Both the position numbers and the translations under genes were made by a program. The notes under the pieces are model-generated. The model had not been told where the DNA came from and searched no databases. It worked only from the letters and a program-made list of their open reading frames with translations. This document shows, in pieces, positions 6,674 through 14,710 of a stretch of 64,000 nt of DNA (positions are counted from its first letter, which is position 1; every line of letters starts with the position of its first letter). Origin of the DNA: Acetobacter pomorum (GTDB lineage Bacteria > Pseudomonadota > Alphaproteobacteria > Acetobacterales > Acetobacteraceae). The stretch spans positions 1-64,000 of the forward strand of contig NZ_PEBQ01000001.1 of assembly GCF_002738225.1 (NCBI RefSeq), written 5' to 3'.

Positions 6674-8799
6674 GCAATAATCTTCGTGCGTCTTTCGAAC
6701 TAGATTTTAATGTCGGTGGGACTAATATTTTGGATGGAGTTTCCCGCATTCTCGGGAATATCCAAGGAAAGCTTGAAGCTTTAGGTCGGCAAATAAACCC
6801 ATTTGACGAATTCACCCAGCCCGTTGCACGCGCTACCCAGGCAACGCAGCGTTTGAACGAGACGCTGACGCGCACTACGGGAGCCACCGAAGCGGCTGCC
6901 GAAGGCGTGACCACTCTGAACGAGGCATTGAATGGCACTGGCGCAGCTGCGGCTGAGGCCACCACAGGTATTAGCCGGTTAGGAACAGAAGCAGAAGAAG
7001 CCGCAACGCAGGGCGTAACTGCAATGGAGCGCCTGCAGGCGGCCGTATCGCGTGTGCGTTCCGGTTCTGGAAGCTATACGGGCGGAGTGAAAAGCGCCGG
7101 ACAGGGCTTTCATGATGCTGTTCAGCAAGGCATGGGCAGCGCATTTGGTGCAGCAGCTGCCGGGTTTGGTGTATTGGCACCCGTGCACGCCGCGGCTGAA
7201 TATGACAACGATCTGACACATATCGGGATTACATTAGGCAAAACAGGTCAAGATAATGTTGTATTTGCGCATGATCTGGGACAACGCATAAATAGAATAG
7301 CTCAACAAACAGGCCAACGCAGTACAGATCTCGTTAAGGCAGCGTCTTTCTTCAGTATGGAAGGCTATTCGCTTGATCGGATTATGAGCTTCACGCCAAC
7401 CGTTGCCAGGATATCTACTGCATATAATGCCGCGCCGGAAGCTGTTGCCAAAACGGCATTTGCTCTTCAGGAAAACTTGGGAATTGATGAAAAAACATTA
7501 CCCAAAGGACTAGCTGAAGTAGCTCGTGTTGGGAAAGAAGCTGCGCTGCCCATGGAGCAATTAGCTCCGCTTTTTCCTGTTGTGGCTGCCCAAGCCGGAC
7601 GCCTTGGTGTGCATGGGACAGAAGGCCTTGCGGGGCTTGCTGGAATGCTGGCTGTTATTCGAAAAAGCACAGGGTCAGAAGGACAAGCTACCGCTTATCT
7701 CAATCAGTTTATGACAACCCTCACTTCAAAACATGCCCAACACCGGTTTTCAAAATACGGTGTGGATATGATTGGTGTGATTGAAAAAGCAGAAAAGAAT
7801 GGAACTAATCCATTAGAGGATGTCTTGAGTTCCATTCAGAAAATTGCCAGTAAAACGACCCGATTGCGTGCTGTTGCTGATCTATTTGGTAACGAGCAAG
7901 ATATTGGTGCAGCTTCTGCTCTTTTAAAACATTTTGACCAGTATGAATCTATCAAAACAAAAATTGGTCAAACCTCACCAGAGATGATTACCAAAGACTA
8001 TGATACAGGCCTTCAGTCAACATTGATTCGCGTTCAGGCATTTGAAGATGCACTTGGGCAGGTTGAACGCCAGATTGGCACTGCTTTTGTTCCTGTTCTT
8101 AATGTCGGAACAAAGGCTCTATATCTTATTTCAAATACATTCGAATGGTTAGATAAACATGTGCATGGTGCGGCTACAGCGATTGTAACTGGCGTGGGTG
8201 CCGTGTTGGGATTAACTACGGCTCTGGGTGCGCTGGGTGCTGTAATGATTCCGCTAAAGGCGGGTTTAACCTTTGTAGATGCTCTGACAAATGGGTGGTT
8301 GTCTCACATAGCCTTGCTAAGCCTGCGCATCATAAAAATGCCATTTGCCCGTTTAGGTAGTCTTCTGATGTGGATCGGGAGGTTGGGGGTTGGGGTTGTT
8401 GCAGGGTTGGGGCCTGTTGGCATTGCCATCGCAGCCATAACGTCAGCTGTCACTGTGGGTTATCTGGCCTGGAAAAACTGGGATAAAATCAAACCCATGC
8501 TGACCAGTCTGGGAAATTGGATCAGCGGATGGGCGCAGTGGCTTGGCCACATCCTGATGCAGCCTTTGCATGCCATGGACGAATGGTTTGCCTCTGCCAA
8601 AATTGGGCATGCCATGGATTCCTGGCTAGCGCATCCAAGTGCGCCATCTACAGTTCCGGCCGGAATGCCTGCGGGCAGCGGTGCCCAGTTTGGGCTGCAC
8701 GTGACGCATGATCCGGGATTGGCTGTACGCCAGACATCGGGGCCGCGTGGATCTGTCAGCATCGCGCCTGACCGTGGGCGCATGGTGAACAATCCATAG
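6670..8799 (+). CDS. Phage tail tape measure protein (709 aa)
   Basis: The N-terminal third is alanine/threonine-rich coiled coil (TQATQRLNETLTRTTGATEA). The core, about residues 150-480, is of the TP901 tape-measure type (FGVLAPVHAAAEYDNDLTHIG, followed by the repeating helical pattern AALPMEQLAPLFPVVAAQAG). Three hydrophobic segments near 515-620 (AIVTGVGAVLGLTTALGALG, GVGVVAGLGPVGIAIAAITS) follow. It would set tail length and pass through the tail tube. Remarkably, no tube, sheath, chaperone or baseplate gene accompanies it; the right end of the element is only 150 bp downstream. Confidence 0.85.
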   Translation: MSNNLRASFELDFNVGGTNILDGVSRILGNIQGKLEALGRQINPFDEFTQPVARATQATQRLNETLTRTTGATEAAAEGVTTLNEALNGTGAAAAEATTGISRLGTEAEEAATQGVTAMERLQAAVSRVRSGSGSYTGGVKSAGQGFHDAVQQGMGSAFGAAAAGFGVLAPVHAAAEYDNDLTHIGITLGKTGQDNVVFAHDLGQRINRIAQQTGQRSTDLVKAASFFSMEGYSLDRIMSFTPTVARISTAYNAAPEAVAKTAFALQENLGIDEKTLPKGLAEVARVGKEAALPMEQLAPLFPVVAAQAGRLGVHGTEGLAGLAGMLAVIRKSTGSEGQATAYLNQFMTTLTSKHAQHRFSKYGVDMIGVIEKAEKNGTNPLEDVLSSIQKIASKTTRLRAVADLFGNEQDIGAASALLKHFDQYESIKTKIGQTSPEMITKDYDTGLQSTLIRVQAFEDALGQVERQIGTAFVPVLNVGTKALYLISNTFEWLDKHVHGAATAIVTGVGAVLGLTTALGALGAVMIPLKAGLTFVDALTNGWLSHIALLSLRIIKMPFARLGSLLMWIGRLGVGVVAGLGPVGIAIAAITSAVTVGYLAWKNWDKIKPMLTSLGNWISGWAQWLGHILMQPLHAMDEWFASAKIGHAMDSWLAHPSAPSTVPAGMPAGSGAQFGLHVTHDPGLAVRQTSGPRGSVSIAPDRGRMVNNP

Positions 8800-8902
8800 T
8801 AGCAGAATATGTATCCGTTTTATGCTTATAAACACGTCAAAATGACCCATTTTAATGTCCTAAAGAGAGGCTATGGGAGCACTTAAAACACTTGTTTTTG
8901 GA

Positions 8903-8949
8903 GTATCAAACCGTCTGTCCGCAGGTGTCAAACCTTCTGTCCCGCTACA
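8903..8949. repeat. Right end of Mu-like element with two tandem transposase-type sites
   Basis: Two direct copies 22 bp apart, GTATCAAACCGTCTGTCCG (8903-8921) and GTGTCAAACCTTCTGTCCC (8925-8943), match at 16 of 19 positions and run up to the terminal TACA at 8946-8949. This is the arrangement expected of Mu-type end sites R2 and R1. The left end has a weaker equivalent. Confidence 0.85.
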
Positions 8950-9506
8950 GCGTTTAAATCAGCAGGAGATGTTAAAGGGTGAGGTACAAGAGTAGGTGCA
9001 GCAATCAGGCATTGTGTGCTGGTATCAAGCGTGCGCATAACAAGATCAGATGCCGCAATAGGTGGAAATCGCACACGTATTGCAAGGTCCATGCCTTCCT
9101 TTAAAACATCTACACGCCTGTTAGTGCTGGCAAGCTGTAATGTGACCGCTGGGTAGCGCACGATAAAACGGGCCAGCAAGGCACCAAATTGAAAGTTCAG
9201 CAAAGCAACCGGGCAACTTAAACGCACAAGCCCACATGGTTCGGTTTGAAGCTGCGCCACAGATCGTTCCGCCGTGTCTGCTTCTTCCAGCATGGCAACG
9301 CAGTGTTCGTAAAACCGGTGTCCTGTTTCCGTCACGCTGAAATGGCGAGAGGAACGTTGGATCAAACGTGTATGCAGGCGTTCTTCAAGAAGGCGGATAC
9401 GGCGGCTGAGGAGAGATTTTTGAAGGCCAGTTGCACGTGCTGCCGCTGAAAATCCGCCATATTTTACAACCTGCACAAAATATTCAAAGTCATTAAGGTC
9501 TCTCAT
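8950..9506 (-). pseudogene. LysR-type regulator, 5' half (DNA-binding domain), cut by the Mu-like element
   Basis: Starting at ATG 9504-9506 (GAGGAG 7 nt upstream), the protein opens MRDLNDFEYFVQVVKYGGFS and has the LysR winged HTH (FSAAARATGLQKSLLSRRIRLLEERL). It then covers the first part of the effector domain up to SPADLNA. Translation now runs into the element and stops at 8928. The remaining half is at 445-814. The truncated product may still bind DNA but lacks most of the effector domain. GCGTT at 8950-8954 is the right copy of the target duplication. Confidence 0.93.
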
Positions 9507-9622
9507 CGTTCTCCTCATAGGACGCAACGTTTTATTTGAAAATCTTTATGAGACGATAAGAAAGGCGCATGTTTCATGTCAACAAGACATGCAACACGCT
9601 TACCTAAGAGGGGATAAAAGTC

Positions 9623-10492
9623 ATGCAAAAGAAAATTCTTGGTCGCTATGGAAATGAGCGCGCCCATTGGGTTGGAAACGGTTTTCCGGTGCGTTCTTTG
9701 TTTTCCTATACTGATTTTGGAGAGCATTTGAGCCCGTTTTTATTGTTGGATTACGCTGGCCCACATAAGTTTGCCCCAACAGATACACGGCGTGGTGTAG
9801 GCCAGCATCCGCACAAAGGGTTTGAAACTGTTACCATTGTTTATGATGGTGAGGTTGAACACCGTGATTCATCTGGTGGGGGCGGCATTATTGGCCCCGG
9901 AGATGTGCAGTGGATGACAGCAGGCAATGGTATCCAGCACGAGGAATTTCATTCTCCGGCGTATGCAAAGACTGGGGGTGATTTTCGGATGGTGCAACTA
10001 TGGGTCAATCTGCCTGCCAAAGATAAAAGTGCGCCAGCTGCTTATCAGACGTTGCTGGCAGCAGATATCCCGACAGTTTCTTTTGCAGATCATATGGGCA
10101 GTTTGCGCATTATCGCGGGAGAGTATGAAGGCCATAAGGGACCAGCGCATATTTTCTCTCCGTTAAATGTGTGGGATGGAAAGTTGCAGGAAGGCGCTGA
10201 AATGACACTTGTTTTGCACGCAGGCCATAACGCAGCCATTGTTTCTCTTGAAGGGAAGCTGATTGTGAATGGCGCGGAAGAACTTGAAAGCGCACAATTT
10301 GCACTTCTGGAGAGAGAAGGGGTGCAGGTGACACTTCAGGCTGCCAGAACCTCCAGCTTTCTTGTTTTAACGGGCGCACCGCTCAATGAGCCAATTGCTG
10401 GTTATGGTCCATTTGTTATGAACACGCGCGAAGAAATTCATCAGGCAGTTGAGGATTTCAAAAATGGCCGCTTTGGAAATATTCCCGCCTGA
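9623..10492 (+). CDS. Pirin family protein (289 aa)
   Basis: A bicupin with the pirin signature: RRGVGQHPHKGFETVTIVYDGEVEHRDS (metal-binding histidines at about 58, 60 and 102) and GPGDVQWMTAGNGIQHEE. Bacterial pirins include quercetin dioxygenases and modulators of central metabolism, so the exact reaction is not set by sequence. It is divergent from the broken LysR gene with about 115 bp between them, which suggests LysR once controlled it. A ribosome site (AAGAGGGG) precedes the ATG. The FMN reductase gene follows 97 bp later on the same strand. Confidence 0.9.
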   Translation: MQKKILGRYGNERAHWVGNGFPVRSLFSYTDFGEHLSPFLLLDYAGPHKFAPTDTRRGVGQHPHKGFETVTIVYDGEVEHRDSSGGGGIIGPGDVQWMTAGNGIQHEEFHSPAYAKTGGDFRMVQLWVNLPAKDKSAPAAYQTLLAADIPTVSFADHMGSLRIIAGEYEGHKGPAHIFSPLNVWDGKLQEGAEMTLVLHAGHNAAIVSLEGKLIVNGAEELESAQFALLEREGVQVTLQAARTSSFLVLTGAPLNEPIAGYGPFVMNTREEIHQAVEDFKNGRFGNIPA

Positions 10493-10589
10493 TCTGTCAC
10501 AGTGTGCATGGCAACGATCTTATGGGCCACACGTCATGAGATAACTGCTTAATTTCTGATTTGGTTAACTTCAACATAGGTGAGAAAAT

Positions 10590-11162
10590 ATGGAACAGAA
10601 TAAAAAGAAACTACATTTTGTGACATTGCTGGGAAGCCTGCGTAAGGCTTCCTATAACGGTATTGTTGCGCATGCGTTGCCAGCATTGGCCCCAGAGGGT
10701 GTCAGTATTTCTGCATTAGGGTCTATTGCTGAGTTTCCACATTATAATCAGGATGTGCAAGATCAGGCTTTTCCATCTTTTGTGCTGGCCATGGGGCAGC
10801 AGATTAGCGCTGCGGATGGTGTTATTATTGTAACGCCAGAATATAATTATTCTGTGCCAGGTGTAATTAAAAATGCGCTTGATTGGCTTTCTCGCTTAAC
10901 GCCACAACCCTTTGCACGTAAACCTGTGGCAATTCAGACAGTTTCTCCTGGCATGATCGGCGGCGCACGGGCACAGTATCATTTGCGGCAGAGTATGGTG
11001 TTTATGGATGCCCTTGTGTTGAATAAGCCGGAAGTCATGATAGGGCAGGCCGCAGATAAGTTTGATACAGACAAGCTGGAACTGACAGATCAAAAAACGC
11101 GTGCTTTTCTCACACGGCAGATACAGGCGTTAGCAGATCTGGCTTGGCGAGAACAAAGGTAG
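10590..11162 (+). CDS. NADPH-dependent FMN reductase family flavoprotein (190 aa)
   Basis: A flavodoxin-like fold: LLGSLRKASYNGIVAHAL (phosphate-binding loop, residues 12-29) and ITPEYNYSVPG near residue 85, the flavin-contacting signature of SsuE/ChrR/azoreductase-type enzymes. It would reduce quinones, azo compounds or chromate with NAD(P)H; the substrate is not evident. The pirin gene is just upstream, and pirin plus quinone/FMN reductase is a frequent pair linked to redox stress. Length is normal for the family and AGGTGAG precedes the ATG. Confidence 0.88.
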   Translation: MEQNKKKLHFVTLLGSLRKASYNGIVAHALPALAPEGVSISALGSIAEFPHYNQDVQDQAFPSFVLAMGQQISAADGVIIVTPEYNYSVPGVIKNALDWLSRLTPQPFARKPVAIQTVSPGMIGGARAQYHLRQSMVFMDALVLNKPEVMIGQAADKFDTDKLELTDQKTRAFLTRQIQALADLAWREQR

Positions 11163-11335
11163 ATTATGTAGGGATTTATGAGGCTTTAAATAAAAATGCC
11201 CAAGCCTCTTATCCTGCATGTGTAACATGAAGATGTTTTTGCCGTTAAATAAATGTGTTTTGTGTATAATTTCTCTTTCATTTAAGAGCAAAATGCGTAG
11301 TCTGCGCGCTTTTCTTCGTGCAGGAGTTCTGATTC

Positions 11336-11455
11336 ATGGGGCTTTCTTTGGCTCTGTTCATGCTGGATATCGTTTTGGCGGAAGCGTGTCAGCGTGATGT
11401 GAATTTCTGTGTTTTCACAGCGGATACTGCTGCACGGCTGGTTTCGAGTTTTTAA
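11336..11455 (+). CDS. Possible 39-aa upstream ORF coupled to the MFS gene
   Basis: The ORF reads MGLSLALFMLDIVLAEACQR and continues to VSSF, ending TAA at 11453-11455, immediately before the ATG at 11456. A good ribosome site, AGGAG, lies 9 nt before its ATG, whereas the MFS gene itself has only a weak GAG. This arrangement suggests a leader peptide or translational coupling. The hydrophobic start could be a small membrane peptide. No homologue is known to me, and chance cannot be excluded. Confidence 0.35.
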   Translation: MGLSLALFMLDIVLAEACQRDVNFCVFTADTAARLVSSF

Positions 11456-12691
11456 ATGACAACTGATCCTCAACTTCCTCCCGCAAGCACTGCATTTATT
11501 GAGCCGCCACATGGGCGTTCGGCAGCGTTATTTATTCTCACTTTCGGCACTTTTGTGGTCGGAACAGGTGAATTTGCCATTATGGGCATGCTGCCGGAGT
11601 TTGCGCGGTCCTTGCATTTATCTGCGGCAGATGCGGGATATGCCATTACAGCCTATGCTCTGGGGGTGGTGATTGGCGCACCACTTATTACTATTTTAGG
11701 TGCACGCCTTTCTCGCCGGGAGCTTTTGCTTTCTCTGTTAGTGCTTTTTTGCTTCGGGAATTTCTTGAGCATCTGTATGCCCACACCACAGCTTGTTGAA
11801 GTTGCACGGTTTATTACCGGTCTGCCACATGGAGCATTGTTTGGTATTTCTGCGCTTGTTGCGGCTTCAATGGTAGAACGTTCCCGACGTGGGTGGGCTG
11901 TTGGGCGTGTTTTGTCTGGCATTGCCATTTCCACTTTGGTTGGCGCACCGTTTTCTACCTTTGCGGCAGATCATTTTGGGTGGCGTCTGGCATATCTCAT
12001 TATTGGTCTGTTCGGCTGCATTACCTTTTTAGGTGTGTGGCGCTATATTCCGGCAGATCAACCCAACCGCAAGAATTCCCCTCTTAAAGAAGTTTCTGCC
12101 ATGGGGAATACACAGGTTTTGCTGACACTGCTGACAGCGGCTATCGGGTTTGGCGGTATGTTTGCTATTTATACATACCTTACCAGCATCTTGCAGAATG
12201 TAACCCATGTGCCGGAATGGTCGGTTATGGTTTATATGGTTATTTGGGGGATGGGCATGTTGGTTGGCGCTAATGCAGGCGCCTGGTTGGTGGACCGTAA
12301 GCTGGATTTGGCAGCCATGTTGGCACTGGGCGGAAGTGCTCTTGTGATGCTGGGCTTTTCTACAGTGCTGCATCAGCCATTGCTTTTGGCGTTGGCTGTG
12401 TTTCTTATTCCTTCCTTTGTAAATGGGTTAGGACCGGCATTGCAAACGCGTTTGATGGATTTTGCTGGAGATGCGCAAACCTTGGCGGCTTCTCTCAATC
12501 ATTCTGCATTTAATATTGCCAATGCTTTAGGGGCTGCATTGGGGAGTATGCTGCTGGCGCATCAGTTTGGCTATTCTGCTCTGGGTGTTGGTGGCGCCAT
12601 TCTTTCGGCTGGTGGTCTGGTGGTGTATCTGCTGGCCGTTTTGGTGCTGCGCCGCAGTGGGCAAAAAGAGATCAGGCAGCCTATTTCCTGA
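11456..12691 (+). CDS. MFS drug/sugar efflux transporter, DHA1 (AraJ-like) (411 aa)
   Basis: Twelve hydrophobic segments are readable, starting with AALFILTFGTFVVGTGEFAI. The loop between helices 2 and 3 carries GARLSRRELLL, a variant of MFS motif A, and LPHGALFGISALVAASMV fits the DHA1 helix 4 region. The family exports arabinose-like sugars, purine ribonucleosides or drugs by proton antiport; the substrate is unknown. The start lies one base after the TAA of a small upstream ORF, and the gene ends before a strong terminator. Confidence 0.88.
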   Translation: MTTDPQLPPASTAFIEPPHGRSAALFILTFGTFVVGTGEFAIMGMLPEFARSLHLSAADAGYAITAYALGVVIGAPLITILGARLSRRELLLSLLVLFCFGNFLSICMPTPQLVEVARFITGLPHGALFGISALVAASMVERSRRGWAVGRVLSGIAISTLVGAPFSTFAADHFGWRLAYLIIGLFGCITFLGVWRYIPADQPNRKNSPLKEVSAMGNTQVLLTLLTAAIGFGGMFAIYTYLTSILQNVTHVPEWSVMVYMVIWGMGMLVGANAGAWLVDRKLDLAAMLALGGSALVMLGFSTVLHQPLLLALAVFLIPSFVNGLGPALQTRLMDFAGDAQTLAASLNHSAFNIANALGAALGSMLLAHQFGYSALGVGGAILSAGGLVVYLLAVLVLRRSGQKEIRQPIS

Positions 12692-12743
12692 ATAAAGACG
12701 TTATAACGGTATAATAATATATTGCATTTTACAGGCATTTTTC

Positions 12744-12775
12744 AGCTGGAAGGGGCATAACCTTCCAGCTTTTTT
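12744..12775 (+). terminator. Rho-independent terminator after MFS gene
   Basis: A perfect 10-bp stem, AGCTGGAAGG (12744-12753) with CCTTCCAGCT (12761-12770), loop GGCATAA, followed by TTTTT. Confidence 0.93.
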
Positions 12776-12872
12776 GTATTTATGGCGCATCAATAAGGTG
12801 CAGACATGGGCAGGGAAAATATGCCTGCTGGAGCCGGATTTATTCTGGCCCATCATAAATAGGATAAGAGTT

Positions 12873-13033
12873 ATAAGACGACTGGTCTAATTATAAATTG
12901 ACTTCATCTATATCCATTTATATACAGACGATCAGAACAGGCCATACAGATTCGGTAGGAATGTTTCCAGTTTGTATATGGATTTTGACTATCAGGGATT
13001 TTCCTGCTCGATAAAAGTTGACCGGTCTATTTT
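12873..13033 (+). promoter_or_regulatory. Promoter of aldehyde dehydrogenase with two GACYGGTCTA boxes
   Basis: TTGACT (12898-12903), a 17-bp spacer and TATACA (12921-12926) form a good sigma-70 type promoter. A box AAGACGACTGGTCTAA lies just upstream of the -35, and GACCGGTCTA lies downstream near 13020. E. coli NemR, as I recall it, recognises a TAGAC...GTCTA-type palindrome, and a NemR-like TetR regulator is encoded at 15975-16670. Control of the aldehyde dehydrogenase by that regulator is therefore plausible, not shown. The rest of 12776-13141 shows no gene. Confidence 0.55.
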
Positions 13034-13141
13034 TTGGATGAGGGAGACGATGTCACATATTGGAGCAATTTGCTCTGGCACGTGCAGGCCGCAATTGGGC
13101 ACTCGTTCTGCTTTTTCCATGTCACTGTTCACGAGGTAAAA

Positions 13142-14533
13142 ATGGCGTACGCGACAACCAATCCCTATACAGGGGAAGTTATTGCTAATTTTCCTGAAGC
13201 TACAGATCAGGAAGTTCAGACCGCACTGTCCGAAGCTCATGCCGCTTTTGAAAAATGGCGTGATACCTCCTTTGCTGAACGCGCTCGCATCATGAACGCC
13301 GCAGCTGCCATTCTGCGTCGTGATGTTGATAAATATGCCCGTCTGGGCACGCTGGAAATGGGCAAGCTGTTTGCAGAGTCCAAGGCAGAAGTTATTCTTT
13401 CTGCTGAAATTTTCGAATATTATGCAAAATATGCTGAAGAACTTCTGAAGCCAGAATCTCTGCCAGTTGCAGATCCGGCAGAAGGCAAGGCTGTTCTGGT
13501 TCACGAACCTCTGGGTATCGTGCTGGCAATTGAGCCATGGAACTTCCCGTTCTATCAGGTTGTTCGTATTATTGCGCCGCAGCTTTCCGCTGGTAACGCT
13601 GTTCTGCTTAAGCACGCTTCCAACCTGCCGCAGTGCGCTGCCGCATGTGAAGAGCTGATGAACGAAGCTGGTCTGCCCAAAGGCCTGTTCCGTAACCTTT
13701 ATGCAGCACGTCGCCACACAGAAGTTATCCTGAATGATCCCCGCGTTTGCGGTGTGGCTCTGACAGGTTCTGAAGGTGCTGGCACCATTATTGCTGGTGT
13801 TGCTGGTAAAGCCCTGAAAAAGGCCACCATGGAACTGGGCGGCGCAGACGCCTTTGTTGTTCTGGATGATGCCGACGTAGAAAAAGCAGCCAAATGGGCT
13901 GTTATTGGGCGCCATTGGAATGCTGGCCAGGTGTGTGTGTCTGCCAAGCGTCTGATTGTTGCAGATTCCATTTATGACCGCTTCCTGGAACTGTACAAGA
14001 AGGGTGTTGCCGAGCTGAAGGCTGGTGACCCGATGGATCCTTCCACAACGCTGGCACCGCTGTGCTCCAAAGGCGCTATGGATGATCTGCACCGCCAGGT
14101 GACGGAAGCCATCAAGCATGGTGCAAAGGTTGAAGTGATTGGGCCAGAAGTTCCTGGTAAAGGTGCTTTCTTCCGTCCGCTGCTGATGACCGGTCTGGAC
14201 GGCAACAATGCAGCCCGCCATTGGGAATTCTTTGGTCCGGTAACGCAGCTGTATCGTGCAAAAGACGAAAACGATGCAATCCGCATTGCCAATGATTCTC
14301 CTTACGGTCTGGGTGGTTCTATCTTCACGAAAGACGAAGCACGTGGCGCACGTGTGGCTGCGAAAATCCGCACGGGTATGGTGTTCATCAACCATCCGCT
14401 GGTGCCTAAGGCAGATCTGCCCTTCGGTGGTATCAAGAACTCCGGTTATGGTCGTGAACTGATTGGTCTTGGGATCAAAGAGTTCGTGAACCATAAGCTG
14501 ATCAACACGGTCGATATCGACGCACCGTTCTGA
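13142..14533 (+). CDS. NAD(P)-dependent aldehyde dehydrogenase, succinate-semialdehyde type (463 aa)
   Basis: The aldehyde dehydrogenase fold is complete: EPWNFPFYQVVRIIAPQLSAG (cofactor side), ALTGSEGAG (glycine-rich loop), MELGGADAFVVLDDAD (general-base Glu) and NAGQVCVSAKR (catalytic Cys). The usual EEIFGPV is HWEFFGPV here, a small deviation. Close relatives are annotated as succinate-semialdehyde or glutarate-semialdehyde dehydrogenases; in acetic acid bacteria a role in aldehyde removal is equally likely. I chose the ATG at 13142, preceded by GAGGT, over the 36-codon longer ORF. The long 5' leader starts at the promoter near 12926. Confidence 0.9.
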   Translation: MAYATTNPYTGEVIANFPEATDQEVQTALSEAHAAFEKWRDTSFAERARIMNAAAAILRRDVDKYARLGTLEMGKLFAESKAEVILSAEIFEYYAKYAEELLKPESLPVADPAEGKAVLVHEPLGIVLAIEPWNFPFYQVVRIIAPQLSAGNAVLLKHASNLPQCAAACEELMNEAGLPKGLFRNLYAARRHTEVILNDPRVCGVALTGSEGAGTIIAGVAGKALKKATMELGGADAFVVLDDADVEKAAKWAVIGRHWNAGQVCVSAKRLIVADSIYDRFLELYKKGVAELKAGDPMDPSTTLAPLCSKGAMDDLHRQVTEAIKHGAKVEVIGPEVPGKGAFFRPLLMTGLDGNNAARHWEFFGPVTQLYRAKDENDAIRIANDSPYGLGGSIFTKDEARGARVAAKIRTGMVFINHPLVPKADLPFGGIKNSGYGRELIGLGIKEFVNHKLINTVDIDAPF

Positions 14534-14543
14534 TCATACTGTT

Positions 14544-14569
14544 GGCAGGCACCTGCAAAGGTGCCTGCC
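14544..14569. terminator. Hairpin after aldehyde dehydrogenase
   Basis: GGCAGGCACCT (14544-14554) pairs with AGGTGCCTGCC (14559-14569) around GCAA. It is very stable but lacks a U-run, so it may stabilise the mRNA end or terminate weakly. Confidence 0.55.
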
Positions 14570-14710
14570 TGCACAGAATACACAGAGTATAAGAATTAAA
14601 AGTAACTAGAATTATATAGTGTAATAACAAAATAATTCTTTTTAATAAAAATTTTCAGAAAAAATATAACGTTTTTCCCGCTTACTTCCTGAAAGAGGCA
14701 TGTAAACCTG

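Larger units (their letters stand above)
820..8949. mobile_element. Mu-like transposable element (8,130 bp) lacking a transposase; possible satellite
   Basis: Both ends begin TGTA, then N-N-GGGACA (TGTAAGGGGACA at 820, TGTAGCGGGACA on the other strand from 8949). The element is flanked by GCGTT duplications and interrupts a LysR gene. All genes face +: a small protein, a repressor-like protein with a Mu-type HTH, two Mor-like activators, gpI-like protease, gpT-like head protein, a scaffold-like protein, an unknown protein and a tape measure. There is no MuA/MuB, Gam, terminase, portal, sheath, baseplate, fibre or lysis gene. The remaining genes are intact and abut tightly (TAATG at 3888, ATGA at 6670). 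Either two large deletions occurred cleanly or this is a compact element mobilised by a helper. Confidence 0.9.

Noticed and set aside
11293..11397. 34-codon ORF in another frame upstream of the MFS gene
   Set aside because: No ribosome site and no relation to the MFS start; the frame at 11336-11455 is better supported.
12992..14494. 500-codon minus-strand ORF opposite the aldehyde dehydrogenase
   Set aside because: A shadow of a strongly biased real gene; the product has no recognisable domain, and the + strand gene is unambiguous.
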